Notes: a model not told the origin generated them from the letters alone. A DNA stretch of 64,000 nt from Bradyrhizobium sp. NAS96.2 (GCF_001908235.1 NZ_LGHK01000007.1:1-64000), one strand, 5' to 3'. Numbered from the stretch's first letter, positions 25,763 to 34,644 are shown. Translations and numbers: made by a program.

Positions 25763-26083
25763 ATGGCTAACATCGGTTCTTTCAAGAAGGTGGGCAACGA
25801 TTTCCAGGGCGAGATCGTCACCCTGAGCCTGCAAGCCAAGGGCGTACGCATCGTCGCCGAGACCAACCGCTCCAACGACAACGCTCCCAGCCACCGCATC
25901 TACGTGGGCCGGGCCGAGATCGGCGCAGCCTGGTCGAAGCGCTCCGAAGAGGGCCGCGATTACCTCTCGCTCAAGCTCGACGACCCCTCGTTCAACGCAC
26001 CGATCTACGCGAACCTGTTCGACGACGAAGGCGGCGAGGGCTACACGCTCCTCTGGTCGCGCCCGCGCAAGAACGGCGAATGA
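25763..26083 (+). CDS. DUF736 family protein
   Basis: A protein of 106 residues from the ATG at 25763 (M-A-N-I-G-S-F-K-K-V), with AGGAGAAG upstream. It contains NDFQGEIVTLSLQAKGVRI, HRIYVGRAEIGAAW and DYLSLKLDDPSFNAPIYANL, the compact beta-rich DUF736 fold. It is one of the most constant small genes of rhizobial ICEs and plasmids. Its role is not established; expression is often high. A GC-rich hairpin follows. Confidence 0.9.
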   Translation: MANIGSFKKVGNDFQGEIVTLSLQAKGVRIVAETNRSNDNAPSHRIYVGRAEIGAAWSKRSEEGRDYLSLKLDDPSFNAPIYANLFDDEGGEGYTLLWSRPRKNGE

Positions 26084-26098
26084 GATCGCTGCACTACA

Positions 26099-26122
26099 CC
26101 CCGCCCGGTCCGCCGGGCGGGG
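26099..26122 (+). terminator. GC-rich hairpin after DUF736
   Basis: CCCCGCCCGG (26099-26108), loop TCCG, CCGGGCGGGG (26113-26122). The 10-bp stem is perfect but has no T run, so termination may be partial or Rho-assisted. Confidence 0.6.
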
Positions 26123-26258
26123 CCAGGTTCGGCAGCTATCCTCCGCAGCGTCGATTGGCCCTCGTCTGGCAGGCTCCGCAAAAGCGGAATCCGATGCACG
26201 CATCGTGAGGTTGGCAACCTGGCTGGGGCCGTACCCCTTATCGCATTGTCCAAAGCTC

Positions 26259-27587
26259 CTACGGGCCCCGCGTCTTCGCGGCGGCCCGAGCTTTGGGCGG
26301 TGCCGTCTCGGGCATCATCAGCATAGCGCAGAGCCCGGCCGCGGTAGCGAAAAGCATGTACCAAGCGGGCGCCAATGCGTTCCCAGTAACGTGGGTCAGC
26401 CAAGCGACGACGAGTTGAGCTGTGCCCCCGAAGATCGCTATCGCAATAGCGTAGATCGTCGCGAAGCCGCCGCCGCGGATGCTCTTGGGCAACCCTTCGG
26501 CCATACCGACATAGAAGGCGCTATACGGAATCGTTCCGACGAGGGTGAGCGCGCCGAGACCTGCGAGAAGCGCCATGGGACTGCGACTCTCTACGATCCA
26601 CAAGAACACCGGATAGGTCATCAGCAGCGCGGCGATCTGCGGCCATATCATGATGGGCCGCCGTCCTGCCCGATCTGCGAGCCAGCCGCCCAGGAGTGCC
26701 GCAGCAATGCCTACCGCATTGCTGACGACAGTGGTCGCAAAGGCGAGAGGCGCAGCAACTTGCAGGGTGTTCAGCGCATAAGTCGTCATATATTCCGTGA
26801 TATAGGTGAAAATCGTGCAGCTGGCCAAAATGACCAATCCCAAGCTCATCATGTGGCGGCTGGCACGCAATTTCCTTGCGGGCTCGACGGCGAGAGCCGG
26901 CGCTTCAGGTCGGTGCAGCGTTTCGGGCAGGGCCCTGTGCAACCAAAGTCCGAACGGCAGCGTACAGGCACCGAGCAGAAACGCGATCCGCCATCCGTAC
27001 GCATCCAGCGACTCGCTTGTCATGGTGAGGGAGAGTACTTCTCCGACCAGCGCGCCGACCGTTGCAGCCATTTGTTGGCTGGCAGGCTGAAACGAGACGG
27101 CAAGGCCCCGGCGTCCGGCCGGGGCCGCTTCCATCAGGTAAGCGGTCGTCGGACCGACTTCGCCTCCCAGGGCGAAGCCCTGCACCAAACGCGCGAAAAT
27201 AACCAATAACGGAGCAGCGATCCCTATCGTGTCATACGAGGGCGTCACAGCCAATACGAGTATCGCGGCGCTCATCATGACAAAACTGGCGGTCATTGCA
27301 GGCCGGCGTCCGACTCGATCCGAGTACGAGCCGATCACAATGGCCCCGATGGGTCTGGTCACGAAACCCGCTCCGAAGGTCGCGAGCGACAGCATAAGGC
27401 TGGCGAACTGATCCTTCGCCGGGAAGAACGTGTGACCGATCTGGATGGCGAAAAAGCTATACGTCCCGAAATCGTAGAATTCGAGCATATTGCCGATCGT
27501 CGCGCCCAACACGGCATGGCTAGTCAAGCCTTCATCTGCCGGAATGAGGGCCGGCTTCGAGCTTTGCCGAGTGAATTGTTTAGCCAT
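26259..27587 (-). CDS. MFS transporter, metabolite:H+ symporter (MHS) type
   Basis: A protein of 442 residues with 12 predicted membrane helices. MHS markers are visible: the opening ATIGNMLEFYDFGTYSFFA, the loop 2-3 motif GSYSDRVGRRPAM with the repeated GGWLADRAGRRPIM in the second half, and ARLVQGFALGGEVG in helix 4. Relatives carry citrate, alpha-ketoglutarate, shikimate or proline/betaine; the substrate cannot be decided here. It is convergent with block A and not a usual ICE core gene, so it is probably cargo or the result of insertion. The start ATG at 27587 is preceded by GGATCCAAGCGC on the coding strand without a clear purine box. Confidence 0.85.
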   Translation of the reverse strand: MAKQFTRQSSKPALIPADEGLTSHAVLGATIGNMLEFYDFGTYSFFAIQIGHTFFPAKDQFASLMLSLATFGAGFVTRPIGAIVIGSYSDRVGRRPAMTASFVMMSAAILVLAVTPSYDTIGIAAPLLVIFARLVQGFALGGEVGPTTAYLMEAAPAGRRGLAVSFQPASQQMAATVGALVGEVLSLTMTSESLDAYGWRIAFLLGACTLPFGLWLHRALPETLHRPEAPALAVEPARKLRASRHMMSLGLVILASCTIFTYITEYMTTYALNTLQVAAPLAFATTVVSNAVGIAAALLGGWLADRAGRRPIMIWPQIAALLMTYPVFLWIVESRSPMALLAGLGALTLVGTIPYSAFYVGMAEGLPKSIRGGGFATIYAIAIAIFGGTAQLVVAWLTHVTGNALAPAWYMLFATAAGLCAMLMMPETAPPKARAAAKTRGP

Positions 27588-27632
27588 GCGCTTGGATCCG
27601 TCTCTAATGCGATCCTAAAATATTTCAACAGA

Positions 27633-27868
27633 CTATGTGGCACCTTGCGCTCTGCATGAGCCAGGAGCGGGTTCGCGCGACTCGCTATCTCGAAAAGCTG
27701 CATCACTACGGTGCAGCCGTGAGCCTGTACGTGGCCCACTACAATCTTTGCCGCGTCCATGAAAGCCTACGGACAACGCCAGCGATCGCGCTCGGCGTCG
27801 CGGGATCGGGTCTGGGCGATGGTAATCTGTGTGGGCGCAGCGCGACCGGATGGCTGCGCTTGGGATAG
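27633..27868 (+). pseudogene. Transposase C-terminal remnant (IS1-like DDE)
   Basis: The frame contains L-H-H-Y-G-A-A-V-S-L-Y-V-A-H-Y-N and LCRVHESLRTTPAIALGVA, the characteristic end of rhizobial IS1-like DDE transposases (YNxxRVHxxLRxTPAxAxGV). Only about 65 residues remain and the catalytic residues are gone. Degenerate sequence follows. It marks an old insertion between the MFS gene and the effector remnant. Confidence 0.65.
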
Positions 27869-28282
27869 CCTTGTAGCTCAGAGAATTCCGGCAACACTGT
27901 ACCGATCCAGCTCGTGAATCGTAGTTCGAATATGCATTAGTGTTGAAATGGCTTGAACCGCACGTAGCGTAAGGTTGTAGAGTTGAAAAAAGCGGCCGCG
28001 GGAGAATGGCTCGTTGGCGCAAATGACCAACAGGCAAGTCAGGAGAGGTCCTGCTGATAGCGATTGAGTTGGGACCAATCAACTCGAAGATGAGGATCGT
28101 CTCGGTGCAAGGGCCCCGCCGTATTCTCTTGATGTGAGATGTGATGATGTGAAATGGCGGGATGAATGGTGACGGAGTTGGAATAGCGTTTGCTCTGTCG
28201 AAGCCGCACTGGAGCCAGGTAACAAGAGGCTGGCAAACACCAGAAACCTCCAACCACTGCTCTCGCGCTGTGGAGGCAACTA
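27869..28282. other. Non-coding stretch upstream of SKWP pseudogene
   Basis: No gene is seen. It holds the short inverted repeat CAGGA-gagg-TCCTG (28040-28053) and overlapping GATGTGA iterations near 28131-28150. I looked for a TtsI-type tts box, as expected before a rhizobial type III effector, and found no convincing match. GTGGAGGCAAC gives a ribosome binding site for the ATG at 28283. Confidence 0.45.
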
Positions 28283-30207
28283 ATGTCTAGCCTGGTGCCG
28301 GATGGCGATGACGACCCTGCGGAGCCGCGCAACGCGCCGGCGGCGCAGCTCAGAACGGATCGTACGTTGCTTAATGCCGCCCTAAACGAGATTGAGCGCA
28401 CGAGCCACATCAGCGACTTCTCGACCACAGTGGTCCAGCACGGCAAGAAGTTGCAGATAGTAGCGGATCGCGCAATGTTCCTGCAGAAGGCTGCCGCGGA
28501 TTTCCAGCTTAGATTTGTGGCAAGCTTCGAGGATAACATCCGGGCGGGCAAATCGTGGGGGTACGCCACGACATGCAACGTGGTGAGCCGGGAGGCTGCG
28601 GGTCAACCTGGCATCGAAGCCTGTAAAGCAATAGCGGACCGGGTATCGAGGCTTGATGATGATCTGATCGGAAAGGTCCAATGCAAGACCCTTTCGCTGT
28701 TGGCGTCATCGTTCGGACGCCACTCCGCGATGGCCGACTGTCGCAATGGAACGATTAGAATCGCCGCGTTTTGTCTGGGCAAGAGCGGAGTAGTTCAGCG
28801 GTTGAACAGTCAACATGTGTCATTGCTGGTGAACGCTTTCAGCAAGTGGCCCCAAGAGCCGAGCGTTCGCCAGGCGGCGGTCGCAATCGGGGATGAAGTC
28901 GTTCGCCGCGGGGATCGCCGCGCGCGGCTCTCTGAGTTTCTCCGCAAGGACTATCGACGCTGATGAATTGTTTTAGCAAATGGCTCGAAGAGGAGAGCGC
29001 TTGCAAGGCCATAGCCGCGATTGTCGGTGAAGTTCGTCAGCGCGCCGGCGCGCCGACATCGGGCTCTCTGAATTTGTTCCGCAAGGACTGGCGATCCTCG
29101 TGAACGAGTTCAGCAAATTCCTGGAAATGAGAGACTGTCGTCAAGCCGCAGTCGCGATCGCCGGTGAGGTCTTGAGCCGCGGCGGCCAACTCTCTCGTTT
29201 TGTGCCGATAGAACTCGCGAACCTGCTGAATGGTTTCAGCAAATGGCCAGAAGAGGCCCTTTGCCATAAAGTGACGATCGCAATCCTCCGTGAGATTCTT
29301 AGCCGTGGGGATCAAATTGTTCGCTTTAATCCGCACGACTTGGCGAAGCTGGTGGACGGCTTCAGCAAGTTGCCAGAAAAGACCGCGTCTCGTCAGGCTA
29401 TAGGCGCGATTGCGAACGAAATCGTCTGCCGTGTCGCTCGGCTCTCACAGTTTGCCGAGCAGGATCTATCGAACCTGGTGAATGGGTTCAGCAATGGGCT
29501 GGCGACATTGCCTGTCGTCAGGCCGCGACCGTGATCGCGGCTGAGCTTGTTCGCTGCGCCGACCGGCACTCTGATCATAAAGCAGGGAGGACTTGCGAAT
29601 CTCCTGAACGGTTTCAGCAAATGGCCGGAACAGTCTGCGTGTCGGCGGGCCGCAATCGCAATTGGTCCTGAGGTCTTGCGCCGCTGGGATCAAATCGCCA
29701 GCTTTATTCCGCAGGACCTGACGAACCTCGTGAACGGCTTTAGCAAATGGCCAGAAAAGGCCACGTCTCGCCACACCACAGTCGCGGTCGCAAATGAGAT
29801 CCTTGGCCGTGTCACTCAACTTTCTCAGTTTACGGAGCAGGATCTATCGAGCCTAGTGAATGGTTTTAGTAAATGGCCGGAAGAGCCTGCCTGTCGTCAA
29901 GCCACAGTCGAAATCGCGAGTGAGGTCGTTCGTTGCGCCGACTATCTCCCTGACTACCCTGCAGGGATTTGCGAATCTGGTGAATGGTTTTAGCAAGTGG
30001 CCTCAAGAGACCGCCTGTCGTCAAGCCGGAGTTGCGTTCGCTCGTGAAGTCCTTCGCCGCACCGACCAGGATGGGCGGCTCTCTGATTTCAATCACCAGG
30101 ACCTGACGAGCCTTGTCGACGGTTTCAGCACATGGCCAGAAGAGGCGGCGTGTCGGGACGCGATAGATCGTATCGCCAGATGGCGACATGGCCAAGGAGT
30201 CGAATGA
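28283..30207 (+). pseudogene. SKWP-repeat type III effector (RipS/XopAD-like), decayed
   Basis: About 130 unique N-terminal residues precede eleven repeats centred on LVNGFSKWPEE-xx-CRQA. Repeat cores begin at 28835, 28969, 29106, 29232, 29358, 29484, 29610, 29736, 29862, 29986 and 30121. Seven consecutive spacings are exactly 126 bp (42 residues), the period of the SKWP family of Ralstonia (RipS) and Xanthomonas (XopAD) effectors. The reading frame changes at about 28960, about 29090, about 29495-29590 and about 29950, so no single frame spans it. The last repeat is followed by unrelated sequence and a stop at 30207. Full effectors are far longer, so the 3' part is lost too. Confidence 0.8.
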
Positions 30208-30705
30208 CGATAGCGGAAGCCGCCGCAAGGGTTGTGAGGCTAAGCTCGATCAAGGTAAGGCCCGGGAAGAGCAGGGCGCCTCCGAAAGGCTGCAAGAAAA
30301 TACGTGCCGCCAAGAACGCCTGCGATTTGGAGCGGAAAGGGTATGACCCCTCGGGTAACCGTTGCTTTGGGCTGCGAGCTACCAATCGGACACTATAATC
30401 GTCGCCTAAACCTTAAGCCTGGCTTCCCAGTGTGGAATGCCCGAAAGCATGACGTAGCCGGAGCCCCTCGCAAGACTTTTGAGCGCGGGGACGCCCGATC
30501 AAATCCGCTACCCCACGCGCAATTGCTTTCAAGCATTGGCCACTGAATCGAACGTTCCAATCTCAAACATCGCCGGCATTGCCGGTGGCGGTGCGTGGCA
30601 GCAATGCGATCGCTTTCATCGCAAGTCCGGCTGTCGAAGTCAGCCGAAACGGAAAGTCGAATATTGGCAGGTACCTCTCGTCCGTTTTTTCAGTACGCTC
30701 AGACG
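30208..30705. other. Non-coding stretch after SKWP pseudogene
   Basis: No gene is supported. Short overlapping frames on both strands look random. It may contain unrecognisable remains of the effector 3' end. Confidence 0.4.
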
Positions 30706-31059
30706 ATGAGCTCAATGTCGAAGATTGTAGCGGTCGGGGCAATTTTCTTAGGAGAAGCCCTTTCAATAATCGCGGAGTTGGTCGCCTCAAAGCAGTTTGA
30801 GAAAGCCGACGCGAATCTGACAATGCTCCTGCCGATGTTCCTGCTGATAATGATTGGTGGTATCCTGCTCGTCTACGGATACGCACTCGGCTACATGCAT
30901 CTCAAGAATATTTGGATAATTGTCGCAATATCCGTGGGAGCTATTTTGGTGGTGGAGCCGATTCTCACGTTCCTGCTCTTTCGAGAAGTACCGACAATCG
31001 GCTCGCTGATCGGGCTGGCGTTGGGCGCGCTTGGTACACTTGCTGCGATATTTTTATAG
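30706..31059 (+). CDS. Small four-helix membrane protein (DMT/EamA-like)
   Basis: A protein of 117 residues from the ATG at 30706 (M-S-S-M-S-K-I-V-A-V-G); an in-frame ATG at 30595 would add a polar, unlikely leader. Four hydrophobic stretches are seen: VAVGAIFLGEALSIIAELVA, MLLPMFLLIMIGGILLVYGYA, WIIVAISVGAILVVEPILTFL and GSLIGLALGALGTLAAIFL. Size and spacing fit small multidrug resistance or half-EamA transporters. The substrate is unknown and no partner gene is nearby. Confidence 0.6.
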   Translation: MSSMSKIVAVGAIFLGEALSIIAELVASKQFEKADANLTMLLPMFLLIMIGGILLVYGYALGYMHLKNIWIIVAISVGAILVVEPILTFLLFREVPTIGSLIGLALGALGTLAAIFL

Positions 31060-31450
31060 GCGCGATCGTCAGTCGGGTTCATGGCGGGCGCAGATTGAAA
31101 GCTACGCAACTTGGTTCTGCTCAATTTCGAACGCAAGCGCAGGAAGTGAGTTCTGATGGATGTTTAGCTCCGAGCTACCTAGGAGTGAGGTACGATCATC
31201 GGGTCGCGGGAGCTCTTCAATTGAAGCTTTGATATCCCCTTCATTCGCCCACCTAAACCCAAGAACGATGCGTGAGACGAACACCCGGCATTGATTATGG
31301 TATTGCTGGCATTATGGTATCATAATGCCAAACCGGATGGGTAGAGTTGACTTCGTTGATGGTCGCTACCCTATATGGGTTTACTTTGCCGGACATTAAA
31401 TCACCTTTATTGGAATTCCCTCGCCCGCTCTCGGGCAAAGGATCGCAAAG
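31060..31450. other. Intergenic stretch with a perfect palindrome
   Basis: No gene is supported. The notable content is the 24-bp inverted repeat at 31307-31330 and a partial direct copy of its left half (TTATGGTATT) just upstream. Confidence 0.45.
31307..31330. promoter_or_regulatory. Operator-like inverted repeat
   Basis: TGGCATTATG (31307-31316), GTAT, CATAATGCCA (31321-31330): perfect 10-bp arms. A/T-rich symmetric sites like this are typical operators of small repressors such as antitoxins, yet no such gene is adjacent. The nearest frame starts at 31451. Confidence 0.5.
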
Positions 31451-31711
31451 ATGCCGATCGCGACTATAGTTCTGGCCACCGTCAATGCGCCTCACAGCAA
31501 GCAGCTGGGCGAGGAGGCACTCGTTTTTTGCCTTAAGAATCCAGCCGCCGCTAAGGAAGTGCCAGGACACATGGCAGCGTTCTTCGGTGAAGTGGAGCCG
31601 TCCTTGCAGAAAGACTTCGCACATCAGGTCGGCATCAGCGATGTGGAACTCGTTGCTTCTGCAAAAGCGTTTTCCAGCTATTCCGGTGAGCATTACCCGC
31701 TTGCAGCGTGA
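31451..31711 (+). CDS. Possible small hypothetical protein
   Basis: A protein of 86 residues (M-P-I-A-T-I-V-L-A-T-V-N-A-P-H). The composition is acceptable (KEVPGHMAAFFGEVEPSLQK), but the ribosome binding site is weak and a longer minus-strand frame overlaps it. No domain is recognised. It is listed because it follows the palindrome at 31307-31330; it may be spurious. Confidence 0.3.
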   Translation: MPIATIVLATVNAPHSKQLGEEALVFCLKNPAAAKEVPGHMAAFFGEVEPSLQKDFAHQVGISDVELVASAKAFSSYSGEHYPLAA

Positions 31712-32100
31712 TAGCCGATAAAACCAGTTCGGATTGGACGCGGCTATTTTGGATACCCACCGCATGGACGCTTCGCTCGAGTGCACTGCCATAGGTGCGG
31801 TCAATCTCGCTCGGTGAGCCAATTCTTTCTGCGATAATTGCGGCCGCGGCGCAGAGTTTCTGGCGGCGGTCGTTCCGGTCGCGGCAGTCGCCTCAGCTGC
31901 TTCTCGCAAGGCAGCGAGTCAGCCCCTGCCAGGTGTCGCTCGCCCGATGGCTGGCATGCTGCTCCGCATCGGTTCGGTGGAACACAGTATCTGGTCCAAA
32001 GAGTCGCCGATGACACGCGCGTCATACGCAGCCGAATTGCTGTTTGATGGTGGTTTCGACGCTCGCCCATATGCATCACGTTGGCTGCGGCGCGATGATC
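31712..32100. other. Degenerate 5' region of the DUF2285 gene
   Basis: No intact frame is seen. Fragments such as E-F-L and W-R-R-S-F around 31850-31870, in different frames, suggest the former N-terminal domain of the DUF2285 protein, now beyond repair. Evidence is weak. Confidence 0.35.
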
Positions 32101-32322
32101 GGACGCGCGCCAGGTCCCGCCTTTCACCATTTATCCAAACAGCAGCGCGTACGCCTGAGCACCGCTATGCGGGTGCTCGACGCGTACATTGCCAGTGGCA
32201 GCTATTGCATCATCGCCGAAGCGCTGTTCGCCCAGAGGCGCATCCCCGATCGCGCCTGGAAGATGCACGATCTGCGCAATCGAACGATCCGACTGGTACA
32301 GAGCGACCTCGCGCTGATGCGG
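32101..32322 (+). pseudogene. DUF2285 domain remnant (ICE transfer regulator family)
   Basis: The frame encodes H-L-S-K-Q-Q-R-V-R-L-S-T-A-M-R-V-L-D-A-Y-I, SYCIIAEALFAQRRIPDRAW and DLRNRTIRLVQSDLALMR, the conserved DUF2285 core found beside rdf/excisionase genes in rhizobial ICEs. After LALMR the frame departs. In the next frame R-K-P-L-R-P-K-R-M-G and a stop at about 32360 give the expected end, so there is a small indel near 32322. The N-terminal domain is also not intact. Confidence 0.65.
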
Positions 32323-32498
32323 ACGATAGCGCAAGCCGCTGCGGCCGAAGCGCATGGGCTAACTAGCTCCTCCGTAGGGGGTATCGGAAAATCGTCCCGG
32401 CATCTTCGGCATCCCCATAAGCAGTTCTACTACGCGATCGTGACCGTCGACGCGCGGCGACGCACGCCTGCACTCAAGACGATCACGGAGCTTATCAA

Positions 32499-32777
32499 AT
32501 GTCCGACCGGAGCGCGGATCAGCCGCAGCGATACCTGCGCACACCCGAAGCAGCGCGCTTTCTGAGCTTGTCCGGCCGCACGCTGGAGAAACACCGAACG
32601 TACGGAACCGGTCCGGAATATCACAAGATCGGCGGGCGCGTAGTCTATTCAGTAGCTGACCTGACAGCATGGGCCAAACTGGGCAAGAAGAAATCGACCT
32701 CGGACCCGGGAGCCGGCACCGTACTGCCCGCAAAACGGCATGCGCCTATTCCCTATGCGGGCAAAGAGCGGCGTTAA
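32499..32777 (+). CDS. Excisionase/recombination-directionality-type HTH protein
   Basis: A protein of 92 residues from the ATG at 32499, with CGGAGCTTATCAA upstream as ribosome binding site. The HTH_17 core is R-Y-L-R-T-P-E-A-A-R-F-L-S-L-S-G-R-T-L-E and KHRTYGTGPEYHKIGGRVVY, followed by SVADLTAWAK, the typical MerR-like fold of AlpA, Xis and RdfS proteins. A basic tail follows. Position between a DUF2285 gene and repA is the usual one in tripartite rhizobial ICEs, where the homologue steers excision. It is probably translated together with repA (3 bp gap). Confidence 0.85.
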   Translation: MSDRSADQPQRYLRTPEAARFLSLSGRTLEKHRTYGTGPEYHKIGGRVVYSVADLTAWAKLGKKKSTSDPGAGTVLPAKRHAPIPYAGKERR

Positions 32778-32780
32778 GCC

Positions 32781-33674
32781 ATGTCCGCAAACAAATTCTC
32801 AGCGCACCACCGCCTCTCCGAACGCGAGCAGCTTGATCTGCTTCGTGCAGTTCCTGGTGATTTCGCGCCGCGCAATGCTCAGAATCTCATTGCCTATCCG
32901 CGCGCGAAAACGCAGCGGATTGTGCCGATCGATTTCCGTGCCGTTGCAATCTCAATTCATGCCGAAGCCGTGCCGAAACACGGCATGGCGACCATTTGGG
33001 ATGCGGACGTTCTGATCTGGGCGCCGTGCCAGATCGTCGAATCCGGTGGCGCCGTATCGAATACGTCGCGCCTGATGGCTGCGAGGGCTGACGAGAGTCT
33101 AATCTATGTCGGGCGTGGCACCAGGACGCGGGACTATGATCAGCTGAAGGCGGGTCTCGACAGGCTGCAGTCAATGGCAGTGCAGACCTCGATCATCCTC
33201 TCGCCGCTCAAGCATTTTGCATGCGACGTACGACAAGTCGTCCAGTGCCTGACATTGGCCAGCTATCAGCTCGAGCTAATGCGCGATCCGAACGATACCG
33301 AGCGCCAGAACTTCGCACCAACGCCTCTTGTTCCCTTAGCGGCACGCCTGCGTGGGCGCGGTCTCATTCCACATTCGGAGGGCAATTCTGTGAATCAGCT
33401 CGTGCTATCGGGGACCGCAACGCTTGTGCTGTCGGGAACTCGAGTTTCGCGCTATCGGGGACCGAAATCGGACCTAAGCGATTGTTCCTTGGCGTTTGCC
33501 GGCCACCACAATTTTATTGATCAGAAGTCCTTCGGGCACCAGATCACAAGCCGCATTGGAGGTGACTGCCAAAGGCAGGCCGCCTGTCCTGCTTGGCCTC
33601 AGAAGCCACACACGCTCTTCACCGAACTCCGAGCTTACGGGTCCCAGCCCCAGCCTCAGGGAGCGGCAGCATGA
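32781..33674 (+). CDS. repA: RepA-type replication initiator with an internal gap
   Basis: A protein of 297 residues. The N-terminal half is typical of plasmid/ICE RepA (S-E-R-E-Q-L-D-L-L-R, IWDADVLIWAPCQIVES, SLIYVGRGTRTRDYDQLKAG). After LDRLQSMAVQTSII it jumps to LSPLKHFACDVRQVV, a segment that in relatives, from memory, lies some 80-90 residues further on. The DNA-binding middle therefore seems deleted in frame. The C-terminal part codes V-L-S-G-T twice over iterons. Initiation activity is doubtful. The stop overlaps the next ATG. Confidence 0.75.
   Translation: MSANKFSAHHRLSEREQLDLLRAVPGDFAPRNAQNLIAYPRAKTQRIVPIDFRAVAISIHAEAVPKHGMATIWDADVLIWAPCQIVESGGAVSNTSRLMAARADESLIYVGRGTRTRDYDQLKAGLDRLQSMAVQTSIILSPLKHFACDVRQVVQCLTLASYQLELMRDPNDTERQNFAPTPLVPLAARLRGRGLIPHSEGNSVNQLVLSGTATLVLSGTRVSRYRGPKSDLSDCSLAFAGHHNFIDQKSFGHQITSRIGGDCQRQAACPAWPQKPHTLFTELRAYGSQPQPQGAAA
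33403..33464 (+). repeat. Three RepA iterons inside repA
   Basis: GTGCTATCGGGGACC (33403-33417), GTGCTGTCGGGAACT (33427-33441) and GCGCTATCGGGGACC (33450-33464) recur every 23-24 bp, about two helical turns, on one face. They lie in the 3' part of repA, a known place for RepA-bound iterons, and would form a cryptic oriV. Confidence 0.75.
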
Positions 33675-34135
33675 GCGACCTTACCGAAGTGGAAGTGTTG
33701 TGGCTCGAGAAGCGTATCGAAAACCGCATTCGGTTTGGTCGCATCGTCGAGGAACGGAAGATCGATCGTCATCGGCGTGTCCTATCATTTGCACCCGGCA
33801 GCATTTTTGCTTTCGTTCGCTGGACATCTAATGACTTTGGAACTGTCATTTCGCGGATTGACATCTTGCGCGCAGTTGCACCGGGGCAGCGCTGCTCGAC
33901 CGTGCCGTATGTGAAGCCCGGCGGAGAGATTTTGCTGCGACTCTCTGGCTGGCCGAAGGTCGAACGAGTGTTGCAGATGACCGATGCCATTGAGGCGCTC
34001 GGCATCAATCCCGCCGATGTCGCGCCTGATCATTGGCGTCACGTTCATAACCGCCTGTCCGTCAACGAAAACCCGCGTTCCTACACGAAAGCGCGCCATC
34101 AGGCTTGGCTCCATCGTCAGAGAGTGATGCGATGA
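33671..34135 (+). CDS. DUF2840 protein
   Basis: A protein of 154 residues from the ATG at 33671 (M-S-D-L-T-E-V-E-V-L-W), overlapping the repA stop. The family pattern is visible: R-I-E-N-R-I-R-F-G-R, FAPGSIFAFVRWTSNDFGT, RIDILRAVAPGQ and GGEILLRLSGWPKVERVL. It is always found between repA/parA and the traF-type peptidase in rhizobial ICEs. Biochemical role unknown. It overlaps the next gene as ATGA. Confidence 0.88.
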   Translation: MSDLTEVEVLWLEKRIENRIRFGRIVEERKIDRHRRVLSFAPGSIFAFVRWTSNDFGTVISRIDILRAVAPGQRCSTVPYVKPGGEILLRLSGWPKVERVLQMTDAIEALGINPADVAPDHWRHVHNRLSVNENPRSYTKARHQAWLHRQRVMR

Positions 34136-34644
34136 CAGGACGCCTGAAGACGCTGACTACAACGTTTGGGGCCGTTGCTGCGTTGCTCACGACAATCGCA
34201 ATGGAGCCGCTTCCGCTCTACATCTGGAATGCATCGACGAGCGTGCCAATCGGTCTCTATCGCTTACGACCATCGAAAGCCTTCCATGTCACTGAGCTGG
34301 TCGCTGTTCGGCCGCCGGAGCCGCTCGCAACCTTCCTTGACCTCAACGGATATCTGCCCATTGGGGTCCCCATGCTCAAGCGCGTGCTGGCCCTCCCAGG
34401 GCAGAGCGTTTGCAGAAGTGGAATCACGATTTCGGTCGATGAAATTGCGGTCGGCGAGGCGAGGGATCGCGACGCACGCGGCCGGCCGCTGCCGAAATGG
34501 CAGGGCTGCCACGTCGTCGGCGACGACGAGCTCTTTCTCATGAACTGGCAGTCGGACGACTCCCTTGACGGGCGGTACTTTGGATTTCTTCCGACTTCGG
34601 CCGTGATCGGTCGTGCTCTCCCGGTGTGGACATGGGAGGAATGA
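34132..34644 (+). CDS. traF: S26-family signal peptidase, TraF type
   Basis: A protein of 170 residues with one N-terminal hydrophobic helix (TTFGAVAALLTTIAMEPLPLY). The S26 elements are N-A-S-T-S-V-P-I-G-L-Y with the serine before xPxGLY, VPMLKRVLALPGQSV with the lysine of the Ser/Lys dyad, and DSLDGRYFGFLP near the end. TraF trims and cyclises the TrbC pilin at the inner membrane, which fits TrbC at 46477. Both junctions overlap (ATGA), indicating tight coupling with DUF2840 and the transglycosylase. Confidence 0.88.
   Translation: MTGRLKTLTTTFGAVAALLTTIAMEPLPLYIWNASTSVPIGLYRLRPSKAFHVTELVAVRPPEPLATFLDLNGYLPIGVPMLKRVLALPGQSVCRSGITISVDEIAVGEARDRDARGRPLPKWQGCHVVGDDELFLMNWQSDDSLDGRYFGFLPTSAVIGRALPVWTWEE

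Noticed and set aside
27869-28282. A tts box for TtsI before the SKWP effector
   Set aside because: GTCAG is present near 28037, but the following TCGAAAGCT-type half is absent; the region seems disrupted.
28835-30121. The 126-bp periodicity as a CRISPR or satellite array
   Set aside because: The period is 42 codons, repeats vary mainly as protein repeats do and encode SKWP motifs, so this is a repeat protein, not a CRISPR.
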